Positions 7,979-16,022 of a stretch of DNA of 64,000 bases are shown here, one piece after another (the first letter of the stretch is position 1; every line of letters starts with the position of its first letter). The stretch is from contig NZ_JAGSHT010000002.1 of NCBI RefSeq assembly GCF_019947135.1, forward strand, positions 62,001 to 126,000. The letters are read 5' to 3'. A program made the translations under genes and the position numbers. The notes under the pieces are model-generated. The model did no database searches, was not told where the DNA came from, and saw only the letters and a list, made by a program, of their open reading frames with translations. This DNA is from Occultella gossypii (lineage in GTDB: Bacteria > Actinomycetota > Actinomycetes > Actinomycetales > Beutenbergiaceae).

Positions 7979-9031
7979 TCACACCGCGCTCTGGTGCGCC
8001 CCTTGCTGCCTACGCCGTAGCAGCACCGCGCCGCCACCGAGGAGTGCGAGCCCGGCGACCGCGGCCACGGCCTGCCAGGAGGCGATCGGCGCCCCGACCT
8101 CGGGCGGGGTCGAGATCGGGTAGACATCGTTGGCGGTGTCGTTCCCGACCCACCCGCTCGGCAGAGCGAGCGTCTGGGCGAAGATCTGGGTCTCCGCCGG
8201 GGCGTCGCCCGGCACCACGTAGGTGATGGTCCGGGCACTGATGACATCACCCTGGCTGACGCGCCCGGAGGCGGTCACCGCGCAACTGACCTCGGTGGTG
8301 GTCACCTCACAGGAGCCGATGCCGCTCAGGTTGTTGATGAAGACGGTGTTGGTACCCGGCGAGAACCACCCGCCGTTGGTGGCCTGGTCCGTGATCGTCA
8401 TGCCGGGGGTGTAGTCGCACCCGTCGGCGGACAGGCAGGTGAACGCCACGCTGTAGTTCCGGTTGGTTCCCGGAGCCATCACGTCGCCGGCGCTTGCTCC
8501 CCAGTCGCCGGAGAGAGCTGCGGACTCACCCACGGTGATCACCCCGGTGTCGGTGTTGTTCCCCGGATTCGGGTCCTCCTGATCACCGAACACAGTGTTC
8601 GTGATGATATCGCTCCCTGGAGCCGCCGCGGTCAGGACCAGGCGGATGGAGAAGCCCTGTCCTGCCGGCAGGACGTCGCCGGCACAGGTGACCGTACGGC
8701 CGCTGACGGTGCAGGTACCGCCGTCGTCGCTCGTATCGGCGACGACCGGATCGGGTGCCAACTGCTCCGGGAGCGTGGTGGTCATGACCCAGTTCGTGCT
8801 GTCGCCGACTCCGATGTTGTATGCGGTGACGATCAGCGCGATCTCCTGACCGACCTCCGAGAAGGTGGCACCGACGACCGTGCCTCGAAGATCGGCCTTG
8901 GCGGGATCAGGATCGACCACGTCTGCGTGGCTGGGCGCGGCCACCGCCGCGCCGAGCCCGGCGGCCATGGCCACCCCGGCCAGGACGGCGAGCGCACGCC
9001 CCCGAGTCCTCGTGCGTCTTTGTGCATTCAC
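7979..9031 (-). CDS. Secreted DUF11-like surface protein with C-terminal membrane anchor
   Basis: A 350-aa exported protein. It has a long signal peptide ending near SHA-DV, then two beta-sandwich repeats of the DUF11 (isopeptide/adhesin-like) type, with the hallmark EDPNPGNNTDT after the first. It ends in a Pro-containing segment (PPEVGAPIASWQ), a hydrophobic helix and an RRRQQ tail. This tripartite end looks like a protein-sorting signal but has no LPxTG; PPEVGAP before the helix recalls PEP-CTERM-type exosortase signals. The GTG at 9031 is chosen because AAAGGA lies 8 nt upstream, matching the start context of the small gene 100 bp before it. As last gene of the exosortase operon it is the most likely substrate of that enzyme (inference). 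Confidence 0.82.
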   Translation of the reverse strand: MNAQRRTRTRGRALAVLAGVAMAAGLGAAVAAPSHADVVDPDPAKADLRGTVVGATFSEVGQEIALIVTAYNIGVGDSTNWVMTTTLPEQLAPDPVVADTSDDGGTCTVSGRTVTCAGDVLPAGQGFSIRLVLTAAAPGSDIITNTVFGDQEDPNPGNNTDTGVITVGESAALSGDWGASAGDVMAPGTNRNYSVAFTCLSADGCDYTPGMTITDQATNGGWFSPGTNTVFINNLSGIGSCEVTTTEVSCAVTASGRVSQGDVISARTITYVVPGDAPAETQIFAQTLALPSGWVGNDTANDVYPISTPPEVGAPIASWQAVAAVAGLALLGGGAVLLRRRQQGAHQSAV

Positions 9032-9061
9032 AGTGATTCCTTTCTCTTGGTGGACCATGAC

Positions 9062-9082
9062 GTGGTGGCGATCCGCCACCAC
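9062..9082 (-). terminator. Intercistronic hairpin
   Basis: A perfect 9-bp stem GTGGTGGCG/CGCCACCAC with a 3-nt loop lies in the 100-bp gap between the 50-aa CSCGPL gene and the surface-protein gene. It may attenuate or stabilise the operon mRNA; no T-run follows. Confidence 0.5.
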
Positions 9083-9131
9083 ACCCCCTGTAGTGGAGAC
9101 ATGGCGTGAGTGGTGATTAGCGGCGCGGCCC

Positions 9132-9284
9132 TCAGAGCGGGCCGCAGGAGCAGGACGAACCTGTCTCCGCCGGGCCAAGCAGGGCCCGGATGGGAATGAC
9201 CTGTGCAGCGGCCACTACGAGCGCCGTCAGCGCGACTGCGGCCACGGCCAGCTTCACTCCCAACTTGTGCGGGCGTGCCTTCAC
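9132..9284 (-). CDS. 50-aa membrane peptide with CSCGPL C-terminus
   Basis: A small gene beginning VKARPHKLGV, with one hydrophobic helix at about residues 11-31 and a short extracytoplasmic tail GPAETGSSCSCGPL. The GTG at 9284 is preceded by AGAAAGGA, the same ribosome-site context as the downstream surface-protein gene, which supports real translation. It lies 14 bp after the exosortase gene stop. The two closely spaced Cys at the extreme C-terminus are striking: they could ligate metal, form a disulfide or be the site of modification. I recognise no family. It may be an exosortase substrate, a chaperone or a modified peptide (inference). Confidence 0.7.
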   Translation of the reverse strand: MKARPHKLGVKLAVAAVALTALVVAAAQVIPIRALLGPAETGSSCSCGPL

Positions 9285-9298
9285 AACGCATTCCTTTC

Positions 9299-9838
9299 TC
9301 ATGCGACTCGTGGGCGATGACGTTCGGTGGAGCCGGAAGCGATCTTCAGGAACACGACGGCCGCGACGACGAACCCGGCGATCGCGAAGATCGATCCCAA
9401 CGTCTTGTGGCTGAGGTCGTAGCCGGCCATGCCCCAGCCCTGCAGCGAGACCGCGATCATGGCGAGCCGCAGCTGGTTGACGACGACTAGCAGTCCGAGC
9501 GCCACGCCGAGCCCGGCGAGCAGCCGGTGCCAGGGCATCCGGGTGAGCGCGAGCAACAGCGCACCGATGGCGCACAACGGGCCGGCGAGCAGCGCGACCG
9601 TGCACTCCCACGTGTCGCGCATGCCGATCATCGGACCGTCCGACCAGGCGAAGTAGATGACGTCCTTGTTCGTGTGCGTGCCCCCGGTGAGCAGCACGTC
9701 GAACCAGAGGCCGGCGAGGGCGATCTCGCCATAGCGGACCTGCTGCTGCTGCACGAGCAGCGCGGCCGCCACGGCAAGCAGCAGCAGCCCTGCGGCGATG
9801 CGGGCGATGCGGTGCCCACGGGTACGGGTCGGGGTCAT
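9299..9838 (-). CDS. Exosortase/archaeosortase family transpeptidase
   Basis: A 179-aa multi-pass membrane protein with about five hydrophobic helices. The exosortase catalytic trio is visible in the right order and spacing: Cys79 in WECT, Arg124 in NQLRLAM and His144 in DLSHKTLG, each at the outer edge of a helix. Family members cleave C-terminal sorting signals and are thought to transfer the protein to a cell-envelope acceptor. The start follows the glycosyltransferase stop by 4 bp and uses an AAGGAGG inside the end of that gene, so the two are coupled. Coupling to a GT2 enzyme recalls XrtG-type loci of Gram-positive bacteria; subtype assignment needs a profile search. Confidence 0.85.
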   Translation of the reverse strand: MTPTRTRGHRIARIAAGLLLLAVAAALLVQQQQVRYGEIALAGLWFDVLLTGGTHTNKDVIYFAWSDGPMIGMRDTWECTVALLAGPLCAIGALLLALTRMPWHRLLAGLGVALGLLVVVNQLRLAMIAVSLQGWGMAGYDLSHKTLGSIFAIAGFVVAAVVFLKIASGSTERHRPRVA

Positions 9839-9842
9839 GTGC

Positions 9843-11195
9843 TCATGCCTCCTTCGCCGTCAGGCCGACGGCGAGGTTCTCGGCGTTCCGCCGGGTCTTG
9901 GCCCAACCGTCGCGGCGCAGGGCGATACGGATGAACGCCCGGGAGACCGTGACGTACATGTAGTAGATGTAGAGCCAGAGGCCCACGCCCCAGAGCAGCG
10001 ACCGTCGCCACGTGGCACCGGGCTCGCACGTGGCCCGGTAGATCGGACCCCACATGGCGAACGGCACGACGCTCATCACGAAGAACAGCGCCAGCAGCCA
10101 CCACGAGTCGGCGAGCCAGGGTCCGAGGCCGCCCGGCACCTGGAGTGTCCCGTTGATGGTGAGCACCATCAGGGTCGGCCACAGGAACAGACCGACCATC
10201 TGGATGAACGGCAGGAGCAGGTAGTAGGCCGACTCCAACACGCCGCCGGAGGAGAAGTGAGAGGAGTTCACGATCTGCGGCAGGTACTTGATGCACTGGA
10301 TGTTTCCCTGCGACCAGCGGGTCCGTTGCGTGAGGAGGCGCTTGGTGTCAGTGAGACCCTCCTGGGAGACGAACGTGTCAGCGACGAACCGGATCTCGTG
10401 ACCGGTCAGGAGCACGTGCACGCCGAGCTCGTAGTCCTCCAGCAGTGCACCGTGCCAGGGTTCGCCGGCGCGGGCCGCGATCTCATCCAGGACGCGCAGT
10501 CGGGTGAACTGGCCGTTGCCGCCCAGACCGACGCTGCGGGTCCGGGTCCGGAGGGCCTGCATCGCGCTGATCGCGGTACGGAACTCGATGTCCTGCATGC
10601 GGACCAGGTACCGGGACCAGGCATTGGCGGTCCGGCCACGGTCCGGCCTGGGGGTGCGCTCGTCGCGGTTGCGCATCCGCACCGAGATCTGGGCCGCGCC
10701 GACCTTGGGATCCCCGAACACCGCGTCGCCTGCCACGTACGACAGCGCGGTGTCGGCCATCTGACCATCCGCGTCGATGACGCACACGATGACCTTGTCG
10801 CGTCGGCAGTCCTCGGGCAGGTGGGCGTTCAGGCGATGGTAGGCGGCATTGAGGGCGTCACCCTTACCGGTGCGTGCGTTCGGTCGACGCCGTTGCACGA
10901 GGTGTACCAGCGGGTCGACGGCAGCCCGGCCGGTGACAACATCCGCCGTGGCGTCGTCGCTGTCGTCGTCGATGACCCAGACGTGTGCCTGCGGAAAGTC
11001 GGTGCGGAGGCGTTCGATGGTGGCGCCGACGACGACCTCCTCATCGCGGCAGGGCACGAACATGTGCCACTCGAACGCGTCCGCGTCACCGGTCCGGTCC
11101 GGGGACCGTCGGAAGTAGGCCCGGGCGATGGTGGTCAGGTAGGTGAGGAACGTCACCACGATCACGAGTGAGATCCCGATCAGGAGCGGCCTCAT
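9843..11195 (-). CDS. Membrane-embedded processive GT2 glycosyltransferase
   Basis: A 450-aa protein with one N-terminal helix, a cytoplasmic GT2 domain and about four C-terminal helices, the layout of cellulose or hyaluronan synthase-like enzymes. The processive-synthase signature is complete: DDD at 76-78, DADG at 141-144, the ED acid pair at 253-254 and QRTRW at 290-294. It should polymerise a sugar from a nucleotide donor and extrude it. Its ATG shares one base with the stop of the 50-aa LAYTG gene (TGATG) and it is coupled to the exosortase gene. The product may be the envelope glycan to which exosortase joins proteins (inference). Confidence 0.9.
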   Translation of the reverse strand: MRPLLIGISLVIVVTFLTYLTTIARAYFRRSPDRTGDADAFEWHMFVPCRDEEVVVGATIERLRTDFPQAHVWVIDDDSDDATADVVTGRAAVDPLVHLVQRRRPNARTGKGDALNAAYHRLNAHLPEDCRRDKVIVCVIDADGQMADTALSYVAGDAVFGDPKVGAAQISVRMRNRDERTPRPDRGRTANAWSRYLVRMQDIEFRTAISAMQALRTRTRSVGLGGNGQFTRLRVLDEIAARAGEPWHGALLEDYELGVHVLLTGHEIRFVADTFVSQEGLTDTKRLLTQRTRWSQGNIQCIKYLPQIVNSSHFSSGGVLESAYYLLLPFIQMVGLFLWPTLMVLTINGTLQVPGGLGPWLADSWWLLALFFVMSVVPFAMWGPIYRATCEPGATWRRSLLWGVGLWLYIYYMYVTVSRAFIRIALRRDGWAKTRRNAENLAVGLTAKEA

Positions 11196-11347
11196 CAGGC
11201 GGCCCTGCGCTTCATCCGGGCCGCCCGGAGGAGCAGGAGGCCACCGACGACGGCGATCAGGGCAACGAGCAGGTAGAGGCCGGTGGCCATCCCGGTGTAG
11301 GCGAGGCCGGCTGTCAGTCCGATGCCGGGGACTCGGCTCGAGTACAT
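11195..11347 (-). CDS. 50-aa peptide carrying an LAxTG-like sorting signal
   Basis: Starting at the ATG at 11347 (GAGGAG 11 nt upstream), the product is MYSSRVPGIG, then LTAGLAYTG, a hydrophobic helix of about 21 residues and the tail RAARMKRRAA. LAYTG-helix-Arg is the arrangement of a sortase signal, LAxTG being the class E form in actinobacteria, yet only 14 residues precede it and there is no separate signal peptide. It is the first gene of the exosortase operon and overlaps the GT2 start by one base. It could be a small membrane subunit of the synthase rather than a substrate. No sortase gene is in the window. Confidence 0.7.
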   Translation of the reverse strand: MYSSRVPGIGLTAGLAYTGMATGLYLLVALIAVVGGLLLLRAARMKRRAA

Positions 11348-11698
11348 GGGTGCGGTGTCTCCTCGGTGCGTGGTTCGACGGCCGGCTCGTTGTGCGGGCC
11401 TCATCGATGCGTCCTACGCTCGCAAGGCACGTGCGAACGCGGGTCACCCTGCGGTCACCGGCCGGTGCCGTCCTGTCACCGCTGGGTCAACACATCGGTG
11501 GTCATGTTGACCTCCCCGCCCGATTGAGGGTTCCCGGCGTCCTGGCGGGCGGATTCACCCTGCCGCGAGGGTCCGTCGCGGCTACGCTGACCGTCGGCGC
11601 AGACCGCCGGCGCGCCGCTGCGTCGGACACTGCCGTGGAGGAAAGGAAGCAGGGGCGGGCTCGCCGAGCCGCCCGACAGACGCCTCGAACGGAGAATG
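11348..11698. promoter_or_regulatory. Divergent control region between exosortase operon and SARP genes
   Basis: This 351-bp gap has no supported gene. It holds heptamer repeats GGTCACC at 11442 and 11453, TGTCACC at 11474 and GGTCAAC at 11485, with start-to-start steps of 11, 21 and 11 bp, that is on one face of the helix. A further inverted repeat, GGTCAACA (11485-11492) and TGTTGACC (11505-11512), overlaps the last. SARP regulators bind direct heptamers at one-turn spacing, so these are candidate sites for the SARPs encoded next door. Confidence 0.55.
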
Positions 11699-12454
11699 AT
11701 GCGTATTGACGTTCTGGGTCCGCTTCGGGCCACGTCCGATGAGGGTCCGATAGACATCGGTGGGCAGACCGCATCGGTGCTCGGATGGCTCGTGATGCAC
11801 GCCAACCGACCGGTGCGGATCGACGAGTTGTCGCACGTCGTGAGCGATGACGTCGGGCCGGACGCGATCCAGCGGGTACGTGCCCTGGTGCGCAGACTGG
11901 CGTCGGCGCTCCCGACCGGCACCCTGGTACGGGACCTCGCGACCGCCCGGCTCACGGTGCCCGACGACTCGATCGACGCCGTGCGGTTCACCGCACTGGC
12001 CACGGCCGCTCGCCGGCACCTTCGGGAGGGTGAGCACGACCTCGTCGCGGCGGACGTCGACGTGGCGATCTCCCTGTGGCGCTCGGATCCGTATCCGGAA
12101 CTGGCCGCACGCGTGTCGGCAACGCCGGAGATCGAACGATTGCGACGTGTCCGGGTCGGGGTGCTCGAGATGCAGCAGGAGGTCTCGATGCATGGCGGCG
12201 TGGACTTCACGACGGTCGCGGACCTGCGCGATCTGGTCGACACCCACCCGGACCGGCTGGGCCTGCGGCTCCTGCTGGCTCGCGCGCTGCATCTGATGGA
12301 CCGCCAAGCCGATGCGCTGGGGGTGCTCCGACAGACGGCATCGGACTTCGGCGGGCACCCCGCCTCGAGGCGTCTGACGGATCTGATCGCGCATCGCGAT
12401 CTGCGGGTCGCATCATTGTCGATCATCGACGTCGACGACGAGCCACTCCATTAG
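11699..12454 (+). CDS. SARP-type regulator (winged helix plus BTAD), no ATPase
   Basis: A 251-aa protein. The first 95 residues resemble an OmpR-like winged helix (MRIDVLGPLRATSDEGPIDI, then a segment with VRALVRRLASALP), followed by a bacterial transcriptional activation domain of TPR helices to about 225 (RLRRVRVGVLEMQQEVSM, GLRLLLARALHLMDRQADAL). The second of two adjacent ATGs is chosen because GGAG sits 4 nt from it and only 1 nt from the first. It is divergent from the exosortase operon and is its most likely activator. Short SARPs usually switch on a neighbouring cluster. Confidence 0.8.
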   Translation: MRIDVLGPLRATSDEGPIDIGGQTASVLGWLVMHANRPVRIDELSHVVSDDVGPDAIQRVRALVRRLASALPTGTLVRDLATARLTVPDDSIDAVRFTALATAARRHLREGEHDLVAADVDVAISLWRSDPYPELAARVSATPEIERLRRVRVGVLEMQQEVSMHGGVDFTTVADLRDLVDTHPDRLGLRLLLARALHLMDRQADALGVLRQTASDFGGHPASRRLTDLIAHRDLRVASLSIIDVDDEPLH

Positions 12455-12480
12455 GCGTCCATGAGGCCACGCGGACGCCT
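12453..12480 (+). terminator. Hairpin after the short SARP gene
   Basis: AGGCGTCC and GGACGCCT (8-bp perfect arms, 12-nt loop) start at the stop codon and are followed by CTTGTGCGTT. It separates the two regulator genes. Confidence 0.55.
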
Positions 12481-12503
12481 CTTGTGCGTTCGTACGGATC
12501 GGT

Positions 12504-12541
12504 GAACTTCAGGCGACTTCCTAGTAGTCGGCGCGACTTCC
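12504..12541 (+). promoter_or_regulatory. Phased ACTTC direct repeats before the large SARP gene
   Basis: GAACTTC, CGACTTC and CGACTTC end at 12510, 12520 and 12540, giving steps of 10 and 20 bp. Helically phased direct repeats of this kind are typical SARP operators, so the downstream gene may be controlled by itself or by its short neighbour. The sequence differs from the GGTCACC set in 11442-11491. Confidence 0.4.
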
Positions 12542-12584
12542 CATCAGTAGAGTGGGACTCGCGCGGGGGGAGGTGGCGTAGACG

Positions 12585-15500
12585 ATGGAGGCTGTCCGGC
12601 AGACATCCGGGGCCCGAAGTGCTGCCCACCAGGCGGCCAGGCCGATCGTCCGGATCTCGATCCTCGGCAGGCTCACGGTCACGATCGACGACGTCGACAT
12701 GACGCCGCGAGGACGCACCCAGCAACGCCTGATCGCGACCCTCGCGATCGCCGCGCGCCGAGACGTACGGCTCCCGCTCTCGGAGCTGGTGGATGAGGTG
12801 TATCGAGATCACCTGCCACCCAAACCGCGTCGCTCGCTGGCCACCCTGGTGTGGCGCCTTCGCAAGAAGTGGGGTGGACACGCGATCGAGTCCGACCAGT
12901 ACGGGTACTGGCTGGCCCGGGACGGGTGCACCGTGGACGTGGAGGAGTTCGAGGCGCTGCTGCAGCGCGGGAGCGCGCTGTCCCGGGGTGGCGACCAGCC
13001 GGGTGCCATCACCGCGCTGACGCAGGCGCTGACGATGTGGCGCAGCCCCGAAGAGCCGGAACGGTTCCTTCCGGCGGCGCAGGCCGATCGGCTCACGGAA
13101 CTGCACCTGGGCGCGATGGAACGGCTCGGCGAGCTGCTGGCCGCGACGGGCCGGCAGCACGAGGCCGTCGAGATGCTCCAACGCGTCGCGGCGGAGCGGC
13201 CGGACTGGGAGCACACTCAGGCGCTCCTGATCCGATCCCACACCGAGCTCGGCAACCTCGCCGATGCCCACCGCGTCTGCGACCGGGCCCGGCGTGCCCT
13301 GATCGACCAGGGCATCGAGCCGGGGCCTGAACTATCGAGTGCCATCAGCGGACTCGACGGCGCACCGGTGCCGGCCGGACCATCGCGGCGGCGGGCAGCC
13401 GACCGCGTCGTCACACCCGACGATCTGATCGGACGGACCGAGCCGCTGGCAGCACTCGTCGAGTCCGCCGGAGCTGCGCTCCGTGATGGCAAGCCCACGG
13501 TGCTCGCCATCACGGGGGAGGCGGGGATCGGCAAGTCGACCTTGGCGGGCGCGGTCGTCGCGAGCCTCACCGCAGGTGAGCGCCCGGTCGCGACCGTGAC
13601 CCTGCGCTGCGATCCCCGGCGCACGCTGCCGTACGCGGCGTTCGCGCCGTTGGTCCCTGCCGGTCACAGCGCGTCCGCGTTGGCCAGGCTCCTCCTCGGC
13701 GAGGCGGACGCCGACCCGGCCGCGAGTGTCGACCTCCTCCACACGGAACTGATCTCCCGCCTGCGGTCCCTCGCGGAACCCGACGGCCTCGCCCTCGTGG
13801 TGGAGGACCTGCACTGGGCCCCGGCCGCCACGACGGACGCGATCGCAGCGCTGCTGGAACTCGCCGACGACCTGCCCCTTGCGGTCATCGTGACCTCCCG
13901 GCGCCGTCGCCTGCCGGAGGTGCTGACGCCGTGGGTCGAGCGACGGACCCGCCTGCAGGGTCTGGGCGTCGCCGATGTCGCCGAACTCCTCGGGTGCAGC
14001 GCCGATGACGACCGAGCAGTCACCACGCGCCGGCTGACGGGCGGGAACCCGTTGTACGTCCGCCAGTTGCAACAGAGCGCGCACACCGGCTCCGACGAGC
14101 GGCCCGACGACCTGACGGCGGCCATCGATGCCCACCTGCGCATCGTGCCGGGCGAGGTCGTCCAGGCGCTGCGAATCGCCGCCGCCGTGGGCGACAGCTT
14201 CAGTCTCACGACGCTCGTGGCGCTGGCCGAGGAGTCCCGCCGCGATCTGCCGACCTGGCGGGACCACCTCACCGAGGCCGTGCACCATGGGCTGATCCGG
14301 GAGGGCCGTGCGACTGCCGGCTCCTACGACTTCGTGCACACCCTGATCCGGGAGCACCTGTACGGGCAACTGCCGGCCGAGCAGCAGACGCGCATCCACG
14401 CCGCCATCGGGCGGGCGCTGCGGCGCCACGGCCTGAACCGGCCGTGCCCACCCGATCTGCTCGCCCACCATGACACGCGAGGCTGGCCGATCGCTCCGAC
14501 CAGCGAGGTCGTGGACACGCTCAGTGCCGCGGGTCAGGCGGCCGCGGCACAACTCGACTTCGCGCAGGCCGCGTCCCACTACCGCACGGGCCTGGACTAC
14601 CTGGCCATGGATGGCCCGCCGGAGCCGGATGAACGGTCTGCGCGCCTGCTCGGGCTGGCCGCCGAAGCGAGCGCGGCAGCGGGCCAGATCAAGGCCGCGA
14701 ACGAGCTGTACGAGTCGCTGCTGCACCTGGCGCGAACCTCCGGGTGGACCCGATGGAGAATGTTCGCGGCACTCGGGGCCCTGCGCACCCAATACACCCG
14801 CCGGGTCGGAGTCGAGGTGACCGGCAACCTGGCGGACGCGGTGGCGCAGGCGTGCGTCGACGGCACCATCGCGAAGGCGCCGGACCTGGCCGGCGAAGCG
14901 CTCGCGGCCATCCAGGTCTATCGGCCGGCGCGTGCGGTCGAGCTGCTCGACTCGGCCACCGACGCGGAACCCGACCTGTCCGGCCGGCTCCGGATGGCGA
15001 TCTGGGAGCACCAGGACGTCACGGACCAACTCGCGACCGCTCGGCGACTCGTCACCGATGCCACGGCGGACCCGGTCGGTGCCTGGCTGCGGCTGTGGGT
15101 CAGCGAGGTTGCCTCCGGGCTACGGGCCATGGATGACCAACCGCCGTGCTCGGCACCGATCAACGACGCCAGTGACCGGACCCGATTCGATCTCAGTCAG
15201 TGGCGCATCGCCACCAGCATCGCGACCGGCAGGCTCGAGCGCGCACGCCGGCTGATCGAAGAGGCGCTCGCCGCCCCGCGCCACCCCGAGCCCTCCGAGA
15301 ACGCCCACCGCGCTGCCAGTCTCTACGGGCAACTGACCTACCTGGCCCTGGTCTCGAACGACTTCCATGCCGCCCAGCGGTCGCCGCTGGTGGCCAATCC
15401 CACCTGGGCGAACAGGCATCCGATCATGCGGTACGTGCGGGCGTACATGCAGACATTGGCGGGGTCGCTCGACGCGGCCCGCGAGCAGTGCGACGACCTG

Positions 15501-15881
15501 CTCGACGAGGTCCGCGATGAGGCCATCCCGGACAGTGACATCGTTCCCAGACTGTTGCTCCTGGGCCGAGCCTGTGTGCGGTCCGGCCACCAGCGCGGCC
15601 TGGAGCCGTGCCTGGAGCATCTGCTGCGTCACCGGGGCGAGCACGGCATCTTCCGCTTCGGCCAGTACTGGGGTCCCGTTGACGCTGTCATCGGCCGCCT
15701 GCAGGTGACCCTGGGCGATCTCGACGCCGGCATCGAGTCACTGCGCGCCGCGACCGCTGGTGCCGAAGCGGTGCACGCGGAACTCGAACTGCCATGGATC
15801 CGACAGAGCCTCGCCGATGCCGTCGCCAGACGCGGCGGTCCGACGGTTCCCGCCGACGCCCAGCCTCGACATACGGCGTGA
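12585..15881 (+). CDS. AfsR-like SARP regulator with AAA/STAND ATPase and TPR domains
   Basis: A 1098-aa multidomain regulator. In order: winged helix about 22-115 (ISILGRLTVTIDDVDMTPRG), BTAD about 120-260, linker, P-loop ATPase about 280-560 with Walker A GEAGIGKST at 311-319 and Walker B LALVVEDLHW at 402-411, then helical TPR-like repeats to the end. Such proteins couple nucleotide and ligand sensing to activation of neighbouring clusters. The ATG is supported by GGGGGAGGTGG 8 nt upstream. It lies 130 bp after the short SARP gene and shares its orientation, forming a two-SARP module next to the exosortase operon. Confidence 0.9.
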   Translation: MEAVRQTSGARSAAHQAARPIVRISILGRLTVTIDDVDMTPRGRTQQRLIATLAIAARRDVRLPLSELVDEVYRDHLPPKPRRSLATLVWRLRKKWGGHAIESDQYGYWLARDGCTVDVEEFEALLQRGSALSRGGDQPGAITALTQALTMWRSPEEPERFLPAAQADRLTELHLGAMERLGELLAATGRQHEAVEMLQRVAAERPDWEHTQALLIRSHTELGNLADAHRVCDRARRALIDQGIEPGPELSSAISGLDGAPVPAGPSRRRAADRVVTPDDLIGRTEPLAALVESAGAALRDGKPTVLAITGEAGIGKSTLAGAVVASLTAGERPVATVTLRCDPRRTLPYAAFAPLVPAGHSASALARLLLGEADADPAASVDLLHTELISRLRSLAEPDGLALVVEDLHWAPAATTDAIAALLELADDLPLAVIVTSRRRRLPEVLTPWVERRTRLQGLGVADVAELLGCSADDDRAVTTRRLTGGNPLYVRQLQQSAHTGSDERPDDLTAAIDAHLRIVPGEVVQALRIAAAVGDSFSLTTLVALAEESRRDLPTWRDHLTEAVHHGLIREGRATAGSYDFVHTLIREHLYGQLPAEQQTRIHAAIGRALRRHGLNRPCPPDLLAHHDTRGWPIAPTSEVVDTLSAAGQAAAAQLDFAQAASHYRTGLDYLAMDGPPEPDERSARLLGLAAEASAAAGQIKAANELYESLLHLARTSGWTRWRMFAALGALRTQYTRRVGVEVTGNLADAVAQACVDGTIAKAPDLAGEALAAIQVYRPARAVELLDSATDAEPDLSGRLRMAIWEHQDVTDQLATARRLVTDATADPVGAWLRLWVSEVASGLRAMDDQPPCSAPINDASDRTRFDLSQWRIATSIATGRLERARRLIEEALAAPRHPEPSENAHRAASLYGQLTYLALVSNDFHAAQRSPLVANPTWANRHPIMRYVRAYMQTLAGSLDAAREQCDDLLDEVRDEAIPDSDIVPRLLLLGRACVRSGHQRGLEPCLEHLLRHRGEHGIFRFGQYWGPVDAVIGRLQVTLGDLDAGIESLRAATAGAEAVHAELELPWIRQSLADAVARRGGPTVPADAQPRHTA

Positions 15882-16022
15882 CGGATGGCGTCGGCTGGGC
15901 GGCCCCGGCATCGCACGCTCGCCGTCGACGCGCTACCCCGTGTTCTCCGGACGGACGATGGCTGGCTATGCGGGCTTCATAGGGTGGAGCCGCCATCCTT
16001 CACCGGAGAACTTGGAGTTCCC

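Noticed and set aside
7979-8120. LPxTG anchor on the DUF11-like surface protein
   Set aside because: No LPxTG or LAxTG precedes the C-terminal helix; the motif region reads PPEVGAPIASWQ.
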